From: Methanobrevibacter sp. | GTDB lineage: Archaea; Methanobacteriota; Methanobacteria; Methanobacteriales; Methanobacteriaceae | Length of the DNA: 47,839 nucleotides | Assembly (NCBI RefSeq): GCF_017432245.1 | Contig: NZ_JAFRJO010000046.1 | Span: 1-47,839, forward strand | Direction of reading: 5' to 3' | Shown: positions 26,014 through 35,044 of the stretch, in pieces | Numbering within the stretch: position 1 is the stretch's first letter | Layout of the letters: the number at the start of each line of letters is the position of its first letter | The notes under the pieces: model-generated | The model's input: the letters and a program-made list of their open reading frames with translations, nothing else | Told to the model about the DNA's origin: nothing | The model's database searches: none | Translations under genes and position numbers: made by a program

Positions 26014-26071
26014 GTTTACTATATAAAACTATTTATGAAAAAATTTTATATTTTATAAATAGTAAACTATA
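26014..26071 (+). promoter_or_regulatory. Promoter and inverted-repeat operator of the AspBHI-like gene
   Basis: The segment starts with GTTTACTATATAAAACTAT (identical to 18146-18164) and ends with ATAGTAAACT, the inverse complement of its first ten bases including 26013. Bases 26038-26071 (34 bases) are identical to 39439-39472 before the mcrB-like gene. A TTTATAAAT box at 26052-26060 fits the start at 26125. Confidence 0.65.
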
Positions 26072-26124
26072 CATTAAAAGATAAAAATTTTAAATTTAAT
26101 AATTCTAGTTTTTGGGGTGTATAA

Positions 26125-27336
26125 ATGAAAAAAAGTTTTGATGATTTGGAAGGAGCAGACCTTATAATTGATTGTATTTATGAGGGAGGTAATCAAGGAG
26201 GAACCCGTGCTGATCCTTTATCTAAATTATTTCCTAAGTGTGGGAATTTAGGTGGCTTTAGAAAAGTTAATAGGGCTGATGGTAGTGGTAAACCTGCTTA
26301 TGTTGTTTTAACTACTACAATGTCTGAATTGGAGTGGCCTGACTACATTGATGAGGAAACAGGTATTTTTAGATATTATGGAGATAATAGAAAATCTGGA
26401 AGAAGACACACAGATACAAAACCTAATGGAAATAAATTATTGGAGCATGTTTTTGCCATGTTAAATTCTAATGAATCTTTAGAAGACATGCCTCCTTTTT
26501 TTGTTTTTAAAAGTACTGGGACTGGTAGAGATTTTAAATTTTTAGGTTTAGCAGCTCCTGGAAATCCGAACATATCCCCAGATAGAGATTTGGTTGCTAT
26601 ATGGAGAACAATGGAAGGAAATAGATTTTTAAATTATGAATCTTATTTTACTATATTAGACACTGGCACTGAACCAATTACTCAGGACTGGTTAAAAAGC
26701 CTGATTGATAATCATGAAAATAATTTAAGATATGCCCCTTTGGTTTGGAAAAATTTTATAGCAAAAGGCCGTAATGGAATTCAAGCACTTAAAGCACCAA
26801 GGATTCATCAAGTTCCTTCAAAAAACGACCAAATGAACTGTGATAGGGAAGGAGAAAGGTGTATTGAGATAATATATAATCATTATAAAGAAAATCCTTT
26901 CGGCTTTGAAGCTTGTGCAACTGAGCTTATAAAAAACATGGATACAAACTTTGTAAAATTTGAGCTTACTAGGCCTTGGCGTGATGGTGGTAGGGATGCA
27001 TTTGGTGAATATCATATAAATTCAGAAAGCAGTGCAAATTATCCTTTAACTATAGAATTTGCTTTAGAGGCAAAATGCTTTTCACCTGATACTGGAGTAG
27101 GTGTTAAACCAATGTCTAGATTAATATCTAGAATAAAATATCGTCAATTTGGAATATTAGTTACTACAAGCTATGTTAGTAAACAAGCTTATAAAGAAGT
27201 TCATGAAGATGGGCATCCTATTTTAATTATTACAGCATCTGATATTGCATCAATTCTAAGATCTAATGGAATAACTACAAATAATATAGAAGAATGGTTA
27301 GAAAATATTGATCAGAATGTGACAAGATTATCATAA
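26125..27336 (+). CDS. AspBHI/MspJI-type modification-dependent restriction endonuclease
   Basis: This 403-residue protein has an AspBHI-type N-terminal recognition domain: EGADLIIDCIYEGGNQGG, DPLSKLFP, GNLGGFRKV, EWPDYIDEETGIFRYYGDNRKSGR, PPFFVFKSTGTGRDFKFLGLAAPG and AIWRTMEGNRFLNYESYFTILD. The C-terminal Mrr-like nuclease has DGGRDAFGEY (about 285) and EAK (about 315), a complete PD-(D/E)XK site. AspBHI cuts DNA containing 5-methylcytosine in a defined sequence context, so this protein should restrict modified invading DNA. It shares a promoter element with the mcrB-like gene. GGGTGT precedes the ATG at 26125. Confidence 0.88.
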   Translation: MKKSFDDLEGADLIIDCIYEGGNQGGTRADPLSKLFPKCGNLGGFRKVNRADGSGKPAYVVLTTTMSELEWPDYIDEETGIFRYYGDNRKSGRRHTDTKPNGNKLLEHVFAMLNSNESLEDMPPFFVFKSTGTGRDFKFLGLAAPGNPNISPDRDLVAIWRTMEGNRFLNYESYFTILDTGTEPITQDWLKSLIDNHENNLRYAPLVWKNFIAKGRNGIQALKAPRIHQVPSKNDQMNCDREGERCIEIIYNHYKENPFGFEACATELIKNMDTNFVKFELTRPWRDGGRDAFGEYHINSESSANYPLTIEFALEAKCFSPDTGVGVKPMSRLISRIKYRQFGILVTTSYVSKQAYKEVHEDGHPILIITASDIASILRSNGITTNNIEEWLENIDQNVTRLS

Positions 27337-27515
27337 TATTATTTTATCAAAAAATTGTTTTAATTTTGCTTTTATTTTAATCAATTACATAGTTGATTAA
27401 AATAATTGTACTATTTTTTCTATTATTTTAATAAAAGCTACATTTAATTAAATTAAATCTAAATTAAAAAATATAATTTCTAATCTACAACATGTAGATA
27501 AAAATTTATTTTTTA

Positions 27516-28148
27516 TCAAAATTTCCTCCTTCTACCAACCACTCTACCAAACTGATTGTTCTCTTTAATCAAGTCACCATCAATATAATACTTAGGCCTT
27601 CCATACATTTCTTCTCTTATATAGTTGCCGTCTATTCTATATGCTGGCCTTCCGAATTGATTGTTTTCCCTAATTATGTCTCCATCGATGTAGTATTTTG
27701 GCCTTCCATACATTCCTTCAACTATAAAGTTTCCTTCTGTGGAAGCCATTGGCTTTCCGAACATTCCTTCTACAATAACTTCTTTTCTAGGCTGGTCTTC
27801 ATCTGCATTGCTTATTTGTTCATATGGGATATCATCTTCCCTTTCTGATTTAGGATAGTTTATTTGAGGATTGTTTTCCTTATATGTTTTGAGAGGGTCA
27901 TAGTCAATGTAATCTTCTTTTTCCTTTTCGATTTCCTCTTCAGTAGCTATTTTGTCCTTTAGCGGTGAGTTGATCCTTTCAAGGTAATCGTTATAGGATT
28001 CCCCTTCCCTTTTATTGTATTTGCTGTGGGATTGCCTTAGGTAGTCCTTGTATTTATCTTCGTGTTCGACTAATTTGGTTCCGCATTTTATGCAGAACTT
28101 TTGATTTTTTTCTATTAGTTTAGCTCCACAGTTGAAACAGTAGTTCAT
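27516..28148 (-). CDS. Double-CxxC zinc-ribbon protein with GRPxYxIDGxxI repeats
   Basis: This 210-residue protein begins with a zinc ribbon (CFNCGAKLIEKNQKFCIKCG), then a charged linker (about 28-125), then five tandem 16-18-residue repeats with the core FGRPKYYIDGDIIRENNQ. The repeats predict short beta hairpins and form the whole C-terminal third. Zinc-ribbon proteins with such tails are typical of methanogens and their roles are unknown. GGGGAA lies before the ATG at 28148. It sits inside the defence island but nothing ties it functionally to its neighbours. Confidence 0.65.
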   Translation of the reverse strand: MNYCFNCGAKLIEKNQKFCIKCGTKLVEHEDKYKDYLRQSHSKYNKREGESYNDYLERINSPLKDKIATEEEIEKEKEDYIDYDPLKTYKENNPQINYPKSEREDDIPYEQISNADEDQPRKEVIVEGMFGKPMASTEGNFIVEGMYGRPKYYIDGDIIRENNQFGRPAYRIDGNYIREEMYGRPKYYIDGDLIKENNQFGRVVGRRRKF

Positions 28149-28212
28149 GATGATTCCCCTAAATATCTTCCTAGTCTATCCTCTCATGTAAATTTTTCTG
28201 TTGTTTTCAGTT

Positions 28213-28278
28213 CTAAATTGCATTTAGGTCATTACCCTTTTCTACATATTGTTGGTAACATTGAGGGCAGGTTTTCAT
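28213..28278 (-). pseudogene. Possible zinc-ribbon remnant
   Basis: A 21-residue frame, MKTCPQCYQQYVEKGNDLNAI, ends at a stop codon just upstream of the zinc-ribbon gene. The CPQC pair matches the start of Methanobrevibacter zinc ribbons, but the second CxxC pair is missing. It may be a truncated copy or chance. Confidence 0.3.
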
Positions 28279-28365
28279 TTCTGAGGTAGTTTAACTCCAT
28301 GATTATATATAATTTTCTTAAATTCTTATTTCAGTACTTGAAGACTATTTCCATCATTTTTCTTT

Positions 28366-29718
28366 TCATAGGTATAATTTTTCATTTAAAAATTCTTTTG
28401 TTAATGCAAAGGAAATTACTTTATCTTTTTCTAAAAATAAGTCATATGTATTTTTACCTTTACTTCTTTTTGGTGCAATTTCTATTATTTGCCCATCAAA
28501 AGATTTAGGCTTAGGTAATAAATTTAAATCTTCTTTTTCTATTGTTTCTTTAATCATATTGTAAGATTTTTCAATTGATTCTAAATCATCATCATTAAAA
28601 CTAATTCTTTTTACACCATCTAAAACCCTGTAACCATTTTTTGTCTTTTCTTTAGTAGGTTGTTTATAGCAAATAACTAACAATGTTGTTTCTTCAAAAT
28701 ATTTTTTCCAATCGGAATCTTCCCAATCATCAACGAAATCCTCTTTACTCATTGTCCTAAAGGTCATTCTTTCTTTCGGATAACCAGTACATAATAAAGG
28801 TAAATTTTTAATTATAAAACTTGATTTCTTAAATAAATCATTTTTTTCTTCCAATTCTTCATCTTTTCCAATTAAAATATTAGCTATTTGTTTATTTATA
28901 TCATAACGGACTATTTTTCCTCTTTCAAAAGTAACTCCAGTTAATTTTTCATATATTTCCACTTGTGTTTGCCCTAAATATGGTTCAATTTTATCGTAAA
29001 TATAATCTTCAGCTGTTTTATATCTAGTTTCAAATGTTAAGGTAGTTTGTTTGTGGTCTTCAAATCCATCTCTCAAAATCCAAGTCATATATTTTTGTTT
29101 CAATGAAAAAGCTCTAGTTGGAGCAAGAACATCAGAGTTTGGTTGAGTAGTAGTACTAGATCCGTCTGCTCCTTTCCTACAAGCACCTAAATAAGTTGTA
29201 TCTCCTTCTGATAAATCTTCGGCATGCCCTTTTAAAACTTTTTCTTGAATTGTATAAAAATCATTTTTAAAGATTTCTTTGTCAGTATCCATATCAAATA
29301 GCTGATAGTGTGTAATAACAAAGTCTTTAACCATTTTACCTTTTTCATAAACATACCAAATAAACAATATTTTTTGGTTTTTACTGATTAAATGGCTTCC
29401 TTCATAGTCTTCTTCAACGATTTCGTTAAAATTTATTTGATTTAAAGAAACTCTTTCTTTTGCTGATATGGTTCCATTTTTATTTTTTTTATATCCAGTA
29501 ACTTTTAATTCCACACCAATATTATCAAAATCAGCTTTAGAAATATTGTTGTTGGGATATTTGTAAAAACCAGTTTCAACTAACTTTCCTAAATCTCCTC
29601 TTCCTCCAACTAAACTGGTTCTATCCCCTAAAATGTCATCTTCATCAAATTCTTTAAATGTTTTACCTTTAATTGCTTCTGTATAGTTAAGTAATTCCTC
29701 AATTGTATTGAATTTCAT
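28366..29718 (-). CDS. Sau3AI/MutH-like type II restriction endonuclease (likely GATC)
   Basis: This 450-residue protein matches Sau3AI. The N-terminal MutH-like catalytic domain has GGRGDLGKLVETGFYKY (K45, E48) and KADFDNIGVELKVTG, giving the D63-x6-E70-x-K72 active site with the same spacing as MutH. The second half (about 240-450) resembles the inactive second MutH-like domain that binds another site in Sau3AI. It diverges from a C5-cytosine methyltransferase gene with 147 bases between, the expected layout of a GATC system in which the inner C is methylated. GGGGATT precedes the ATG. GATC specificity is inferred from family. Confidence 0.85.
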   Translation of the reverse strand: MKFNTIEELLNYTEAIKGKTFKEFDEDDILGDRTSLVGGRGDLGKLVETGFYKYPNNNISKADFDNIGVELKVTGYKKNKNGTISAKERVSLNQINFNEIVEEDYEGSHLISKNQKILFIWYVYEKGKMVKDFVITHYQLFDMDTDKEIFKNDFYTIQEKVLKGHAEDLSEGDTTYLGACRKGADGSSTTTQPNSDVLAPTRAFSLKQKYMTWILRDGFEDHKQTTLTFETRYKTAEDYIYDKIEPYLGQTQVEIYEKLTGVTFERGKIVRYDINKQIANILIGKDEELEEKNDLFKKSSFIIKNLPLLCTGYPKERMTFRTMSKEDFVDDWEDSDWKKYFEETTLLVICYKQPTKEKTKNGYRVLDGVKRISFNDDDLESIEKSYNMIKETIEKEDLNLLPKPKSFDGQIIEIAPKRSKGKNTYDLFLEKDKVISFALTKEFLNEKLYL

Positions 29719-29865
29719 ATTTTAATCCCCTTACTCAATATTTTGTTATATAGTTAATTATACATAAAACTATTAGTTTTCATTTGCTCCCATTCATTGT
29801 TTAAATATGAAAATTAAATTAAATATATAAATCAAAATTTATAAAATATTATAAGAGGAATTTTT

Positions 29866-31158
29866 ATGGATAAAACAGTAGTAGAATTATTTGCAGGTGT
29901 TGGTGGGTTCCGTTGTGGATTCAATCATGTTAGCCTAAAGGATGGAAAAGTCCACGAAGAGGATAATTGGGACTTTGTTTGGGCAAATCAATGGGAACCT
30001 TCCACTAAATCACAAGCTGCATTTGATTGTTATGTTGAAAGATTCGGAGAATCTGAGAATCATGTAAATGAGGACATAGCTACTGTTGATAAAAAGACAA
30101 TTCCTAATCACACTCTTCTTGTAGGAGGATTCCCTTGCCAGGATTATTCAGTTGCTCGTTCTTTATCTGGTGAAAAGGGAATTGAAGGTAAAAAAGGAGT
30201 GCTTTGGTGGCAAATAGCTGAAGTTTTAGAAGAAAAAAGGCCTCCTTTTGTTCTTTTGGAAAATGTAGATAGATTATTACGTTCACCTGCTAGCCAAAGA
30301 GGAAGAGACTTCGGTGTAATGTTAAGGACACTTCTCGACAACGGTTATTCCGTGGAGTGGAGAGTAATCAATGCTGCAGAATATGGATTCCCACAAAAGA
30401 GAAGAAGAGTATTTATTTTTGCTTATCATGAGTCTACTAATTATTATAAAAAGATGGATAAGGTAGATTATGAGGATTTAATTTACAAGGAAGGAATTTT
30501 TGCTAAGAATTTCCCAATTCAATATAATACAGATAAGAATTTGGATGGAAAAGAAGTTTCCATTGATGAATTTGGACAAACATCAATCAAAAAGAAAGAT
30601 TTTGATGATCTTGTAGCTATTAGTGATGATTTTGATTTCCATTTCTTTAATTCTGGACTTATGCATAAAGGAAATATTTACACCTTTAAGACCTCTCCTG
30701 TTGAATGTGAGAATATGACCACTTTAGGGGACATTATAGAAAAAGGAGAAGTTGATGAGAAATATTATCTTTTAGATGAAAAATTGGAAAAATGGAAGTA
30801 TTTAAAAGGATCTAAAAAAGTTCCTAGAAAAAGACCTAATGGTGAAACTTACTATTTTTCAGAAGGTAAAATTGCATTTCCTGATAAATTAGATGTTCCA
30901 GCTAGAACTATGCTAACTAGTGAAAGTACAACAAATAGAAGTTCTCATGTAGTTAAAGATGTTAAATCAGGCAATTTAAGAACTTTAACTCCAGTTGAGG
31001 CTGAAAGGATTCAGATGTTCCCAGATGATTGGACCAATATTGAATCTAAAGCGATGACTGAACGTAGAAGATACTTTATGATGGGTAATGCACTTGTTGT
31101 TGGTGTTGTAGAGCGTTTAGGTGATCATATTTCAACTATTGTTGAAAAGGAAGACTAA
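29866..31158 (+). CDS. DNA (cytosine-5)-methyltransferase, partner of the Sau3AI-like enzyme
   Basis: This 430-residue enzyme has ordered C5-methyltransferase motifs: I (ELFAGVGGF, 7-15), IV (GGFPCQDYS, catalytic Cys near 90), VI (LLENVDR), VIII (QKRRRVFIF), a variable target-recognition region (about 205-345), and IX/X (ARTMLTSES, RTLTPVEAERIQMFPDDW, MMGNALVVGVV). It transfers a methyl group from S-adenosylmethionine to cytosine and should protect host GATC sites from the divergent endonuclease. GAGG lies eight bases before the ATG. Its product, 5-methylcytosine, is the type of mark that the AspBHI-like and McrBC-like enzymes recognise in other contexts. Confidence 0.93.
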   Translation: MDKTVVELFAGVGGFRCGFNHVSLKDGKVHEEDNWDFVWANQWEPSTKSQAAFDCYVERFGESENHVNEDIATVDKKTIPNHTLLVGGFPCQDYSVARSLSGEKGIEGKKGVLWWQIAEVLEEKRPPFVLLENVDRLLRSPASQRGRDFGVMLRTLLDNGYSVEWRVINAAEYGFPQKRRRVFIFAYHESTNYYKKMDKVDYEDLIYKEGIFAKNFPIQYNTDKNLDGKEVSIDEFGQTSIKKKDFDDLVAISDDFDFHFFNSGLMHKGNIYTFKTSPVECENMTTLGDIIEKGEVDEKYYLLDEKLEKWKYLKGSKKVPRKRPNGETYYFSEGKIAFPDKLDVPARTMLTSESTTNRSSHVVKDVKSGNLRTLTPVEAERIQMFPDDWTNIESKAMTERRRYFMMGNALVVGVVERLGDHISTIVEKED

Positions 31159-31220
31159 TTTTTTAATTTACTTTTTAATTTTTTCCCTTTATAGTTTTTT
31201 TAGAAAGTATTTTATTCAAT

Positions 31221-31239
31221 AAATTATATACTATATTTA
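31221..31239 (+). promoter_or_regulatory. TATA-rich promoter of the seven-gene operon
   Basis: AAATTATATACTATATTTA lies 40-57 bases before the proposed start at 31278. It contains a TTATATA box and the predicted transcript would start near 31250. Confidence 0.45.
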
Positions 31240-31277
31240 AAGGTATTATATTATTTATGTAAAAATGGGGGATTTTT

Positions 31278-32225
31278 ATTTTAACTAATTCTGAAAATTT
31301 AGATATTTGTCCATTCTGTAAGAATGTTATTCCACATGGTCCTGCTTATTTTTGTCCTACTTGTGGAAAGAGATTGGATGAAAAATATTCTAAAAGGCAA
31401 ATTATTTTAGAAAATACAGACATTTTAATGGATGAAACTGATTTTGAAGACTCTTCTATTGATGAATTAGAAGACATTACTAGTTTAATTCAGTCTAATA
31501 GTTCATATTCTAATGATTTTACCTCAGATATAAATCAAGATGAAAAATCAGATGATATTGTAAAAAGTACTGATGAGAATGAACAGGGGACTATTGAAAA
31601 TATCGAAGAGGACTCATTAGATTCTGAAGATGACATCAATGAAAATTCAAGCGAAGTTAACTTAAAATCACAAAATAATTCTATTAAATTAGATCTATTC
31701 CTAAAATATTGTGTAGATGAAGAGTTCTCTTATAATTTCTTAAGATTTAAAATTGTTGATGCAGATGGTGATAAGGACACTTTAGTGAATAGGATTATAT
31801 CTAATTTTAATTTAAGAGACATTATTAATTACAAGTATAAGTATAGATCTTCTAAATTAGAAGAAATTTTTGATTCATTTGTTAAACCGTTAAAAGTTGT
31901 TGATTTAGTTAGCATTGCCGAAAAATATGATGTTAAGGTTTCTTTAAGTAAAAGCGCTTTAAAAAATAATTTTTTCGAAAAATTTGATTCTTATGATTTA
32001 ATTCTTGTTTTAAATAATGAAGGATTAGACATTTACCATTATGCAAAAATTTCGGTTTTAGAGCAAATTTATCTCTTAAATGACAAGAAATTAATAAAAG
32101 AGGCGGGTAAATGTCCAAACATTAATCATTCCAGGCATGAAATGATTTCTTGTCTAGTTAAAAATTTCAGTGAAGGATTCTTAATAAGCAACAATAAGTT
32201 TGAAAGAGGGGAGGATACTAAATGA
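31278..32225 (+). CDS. Zinc-ribbon protein, first gene of the seven-gene operon, apparent AUU start
   Basis: This protein of about 315 residues starts with a zinc ribbon (ICPFCKNVIPHGPAYFCPTCGKRL), then an acidic low-complexity linker rich in Asp, Ser and Glu (about 45-130), and a helical C-terminal half with SAP-like short helices (VNRIISNFNLRDI, SALKNNFFEKF). No catalytic motif is seen. The first canonical start, TTG 31374, would remove the zinc ribbon. Upstream there is no ATG, GTG or TTG before a stop at 31260; ATT at 31278, seven bases after GGGG, is the best start. The stop overlaps the next gene by four bases (ATGA), so the two are coupled. Confidence 0.65.
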   Translation: MLTNSENLDICPFCKNVIPHGPAYFCPTCGKRLDEKYSKRQIILENTDILMDETDFEDSSIDELEDITSLIQSNSSYSNDFTSDINQDEKSDDIVKSTDENEQGTIENIEEDSLDSEDDINENSSEVNLKSQNNSIKLDLFLKYCVDEEFSYNFLRFKIVDADGDKDTLVNRIISNFNLRDIINYKYKYRSSKLEEIFDSFVKPLKVVDLVSIAEKYDVKVSLSKSALKNNFFEKFDSYDLILVLNNEGLDIYHYAKISVLEQIYLLNDKKLIKEAGKCPNINHSRHEMISCLVKNFSEGFLISNNKFERGEDTK

Positions 32226-35044
32226 AACTAAGACTGTATACTGCTAAGGAGGATTCTGAAAATTTCAGCAGATCTTTTTCAACAAAATTATATCCTAAAT
32301 TTGAGCGCAGCACTTTCTTATTTGTAGATTTTAGTATCAATGAATCTCAAAAAGATGTTTTTAAAATACAAGTATTTTACTCAGAAAATGGATTTTTTTA
32401 TACTAAATTTAATTCAAAAGAGATTATTAGGCATGCTTTTGGAAAATGGGATCAACTAAATTTTATATTGGCAAGTGATAAAAACAAGCCTTTAAATCCT
32501 TTATTTATTTTTGATTTTCCATTAAATAATTCTAAATCCCCTTATGATGCAATGTTTGCGAATGTAAATGGTGAATTGCATATTTTATCTAAAATTTACA
32601 ATTTATCTGATGAACATTTTAAATTATTGAGAAAATCCTATAAGTTATATAAAACTAAGGGTGCTGATTACACTTTATTTGATTTTGGAAATTGCTTTAG
32701 TTTCATTGATAAATTTTTAAATAATCTTGAAACTATTCTAGATGATGTAGATTTCAAATTAAACGATTCTAATGAATTAATTATTAATCCGATTCCTTTA
32801 GATTCAATTAGAAAAAGGGAAGATAATTATAAATTCTGCATGATTTGTGGTAAAAAATTAGAATCTACTCTTAATAAGAATTTATTGGAGCTTTCTCGTA
32901 AATTCCCTGCAAGATGTGAAAATTGCTTAAAGAAAATTTATGCATTAGATCTTTATTATAAACTAAATGAAGGTTCTATTTCAACTAATATGCTTTCTAC
33001 ATCTGAATTGGAATATATGTGGGATGAAGAAGGATTATTTGAATATAATTTTAAATTATTAAAAGATTATGGATTTTTAAAACCATTTTCCGATGATATT
33101 TATAAATTATATCTCAATGATGATATAAATGAAGCTTTTGGTTCTTTATTAAATCCTATTGAAGAAAAAGGAGAGGAATCTAAATCAAAATCCGCACTTG
33201 ATGATTACTTTGGCTTTACTGATGATAAAGAAAAACCTAAATGCAGAATTTGTGGAAAGGAAATTGAAGAAGAGGATGGAACTGATATTTGTTCTAATTG
33301 CTTTGATAAGCAAATGACAATTGAACAAATCCACAAGTTTTTAGAATATGTAAAACCTGGAACAGGATTTAGTAAATCTTCTTTGATTGAAAAAGGTTTT
33401 AATATTATTGATTTGGATATAACTATTGCAGATTTAGAAGATAATGGTTTATTAAGATATGATTCCGATGATCTCATCATTTTAGCTAATAGAACCAAAT
33501 TAAACGAATTTATTAGGGAATATTCTGATTCTGAAGAATATATTATTCAAATAAAGGAAGAAGAAATTCCTAAATTAAATATTTATGACGAATATTTGAA
33601 AAGTGAAGAAACCTTAGATAAAGCAATAAATCTAATAGATTATCAAAACTTTGTTGAATGTTATTATAATCATGAAAATTCTGATTGGATTGTTACTCTT
33701 AAAAAGGAAGGCCATATTTTCCTAAGTCAAAATTTTGTCACTCCATATCAAGCTAAACTGATGGCTGTAAGATATTTGGGAGAAATTGGCGTTGTAAACA
33801 TTATTAAAAATAATTTTGATTCGAAGTTTGAGAATAATCATGTATTAAGGGGACCTACAGAAATTAAAGATGCAAAAACCGAAGCAAATCTAGATTTATC
33901 TGAAGAATCGAAAGATATTGGACCTAAGAATGATTCGGATGTTTCCATTAAAACTAATGTATCTGCTAATAAACATAAAAAATGTCTCATATGTGGAAAT
34001 GAGATTATTCACAAAGATTATGCTACAAATAGGAAATATTGTGATGAATGCAAAAATAAATATAAACCTTCAGAATTAAGTGCTTTAGTTGGTATTAAAG
34101 AGGGGAAATACACTGAAGAAACAGTGAATTCTATTAAGAAATTAAAAATGGAAGGAAAAACTAATACTCAAATTGCATATAAATTAGGCATACCTAATCC
34201 TCTAATTACTCCTATTTTAAGACATTATCCTACAGATAATGCTTCATCATTATCATTTGTTCCAGAGAATAATAAGGAGAGCAATAATAGTAAAGTGTGC
34301 CCTATTTGTAAAAAAACTTTTGAAGAAAAAAAGAGAGGGTCTGGCCAAAAGTATTGTGATGATTGTAAAAGCAAATTTACTCCAACTGAAATTCAAGTGT
34401 TAATCGGAATTAATGAAGGAAAATACACCACAGAACTAGCTATTAGACTTAAAGATTTAAAAGAACAAGGGTTTACAAATACTTTTATTTCCTCCGAAGA
34501 AAATATTCCATTAACTCTAGTAACTCCTATTATCCATATTTTATTAGATGATGATAAAAAAATTGATGGAATTTCTTTCAATAAGAAATTATCAAAATGG
34601 TTTGTATATACAAAAGTTAATAATGAATATATTAATCTAGGTTTTTACAAAACAAAAGAAGAAGCTATTTTAGCTAGAAATAAATATTATGATGTCCACC
34701 CTTATAAAGAAAACTTTGACAAATTGGATTTATCTGTAGAAGAAGCTGAAGAAGAAATTGAAAAAATTGATGAGGAAACTCAAAATGAATCATTAAAACA
34801 ATTATTCCAAAAAGATTGCGGAGATGATTATTCAAAAATTTTCTTAAAAGGCATAATTTCAGAAAAGGATCGAGTGTCTATCTTCAATTTTATTTCATTT
34901 ATAAATTGCAATTTAAATAAACTCCTTTGTGAAAAACTAGAAGATAATAATTATGATTTCATGTTAGACATTGATATAGAAAAAAGCCGTTTAAAATCAG
35001 CTTTAAAAGATTTAAAATTATTAGGTTGGGAAAATGCAAAATAG
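32222..35044 (+). CDS. 940-residue multi-zinc-ribbon, HTH and AP2-like DNA-binding protein
   Basis: I do not recognise the whole protein. Zinc-binding pairs are visible near residues 206/231 (CMIC/CENC), 341/357 (CRIC/CSNC), 588/607 (CLIC/CDEC) and 694/712 (CPIC/CDDC). The last two belong to a tandem repeat of about 100 residues, each a zinc ribbon followed by an HTH-like stretch (SIKKLKMEGKTNTQIAYKLG; RLKDLKEQGFTNTFI). An AP2-like domain follows (about 781-826: GISFNKKLSKWFVY, then NLGFYKTKEEAILARNKY), with a weaker one near 473-513. There is no nuclease or ATPase motif. It looks like the DNA-recognition subunit of the operon. It overlaps the previous gene by four bases and the helicase gene by eleven. 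Confidence 0.75.
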   Translation: MKLRLYTAKEDSENFSRSFSTKLYPKFERSTFLFVDFSINESQKDVFKIQVFYSENGFFYTKFNSKEIIRHAFGKWDQLNFILASDKNKPLNPLFIFDFPLNNSKSPYDAMFANVNGELHILSKIYNLSDEHFKLLRKSYKLYKTKGADYTLFDFGNCFSFIDKFLNNLETILDDVDFKLNDSNELIINPIPLDSIRKREDNYKFCMICGKKLESTLNKNLLELSRKFPARCENCLKKIYALDLYYKLNEGSISTNMLSTSELEYMWDEEGLFEYNFKLLKDYGFLKPFSDDIYKLYLNDDINEAFGSLLNPIEEKGEESKSKSALDDYFGFTDDKEKPKCRICGKEIEEEDGTDICSNCFDKQMTIEQIHKFLEYVKPGTGFSKSSLIEKGFNIIDLDITIADLEDNGLLRYDSDDLIILANRTKLNEFIREYSDSEEYIIQIKEEEIPKLNIYDEYLKSEETLDKAINLIDYQNFVECYYNHENSDWIVTLKKEGHIFLSQNFVTPYQAKLMAVRYLGEIGVVNIIKNNFDSKFENNHVLRGPTEIKDAKTEANLDLSEESKDIGPKNDSDVSIKTNVSANKHKKCLICGNEIIHKDYATNRKYCDECKNKYKPSELSALVGIKEGKYTEETVNSIKKLKMEGKTNTQIAYKLGIPNPLITPILRHYPTDNASSLSFVPENNKESNNSKVCPICKKTFEEKKRGSGQKYCDDCKSKFTPTEIQVLIGINEGKYTTELAIRLKDLKEQGFTNTFISSEENIPLTLVTPIIHILLDDDKKIDGISFNKKLSKWFVYTKVNNEYINLGFYKTKEEAILARNKYYDVHPYKENFDKLDLSVEEAEEEIEKIDEETQNESLKQLFQKDCGDDYSKIFLKGIISEKDRVSIFNFISFINCNLNKLLCEKLEDNNYDFMLDIDIEKSRLKSALKDLKLLGWENAK

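Noticed and set aside
28299-28508. 69-codon plus-strand frame rich in Phe and Leu
   Set aside because: It overlaps the end of the Sau3AI-like gene antisense and reflects AT-rich sequence.
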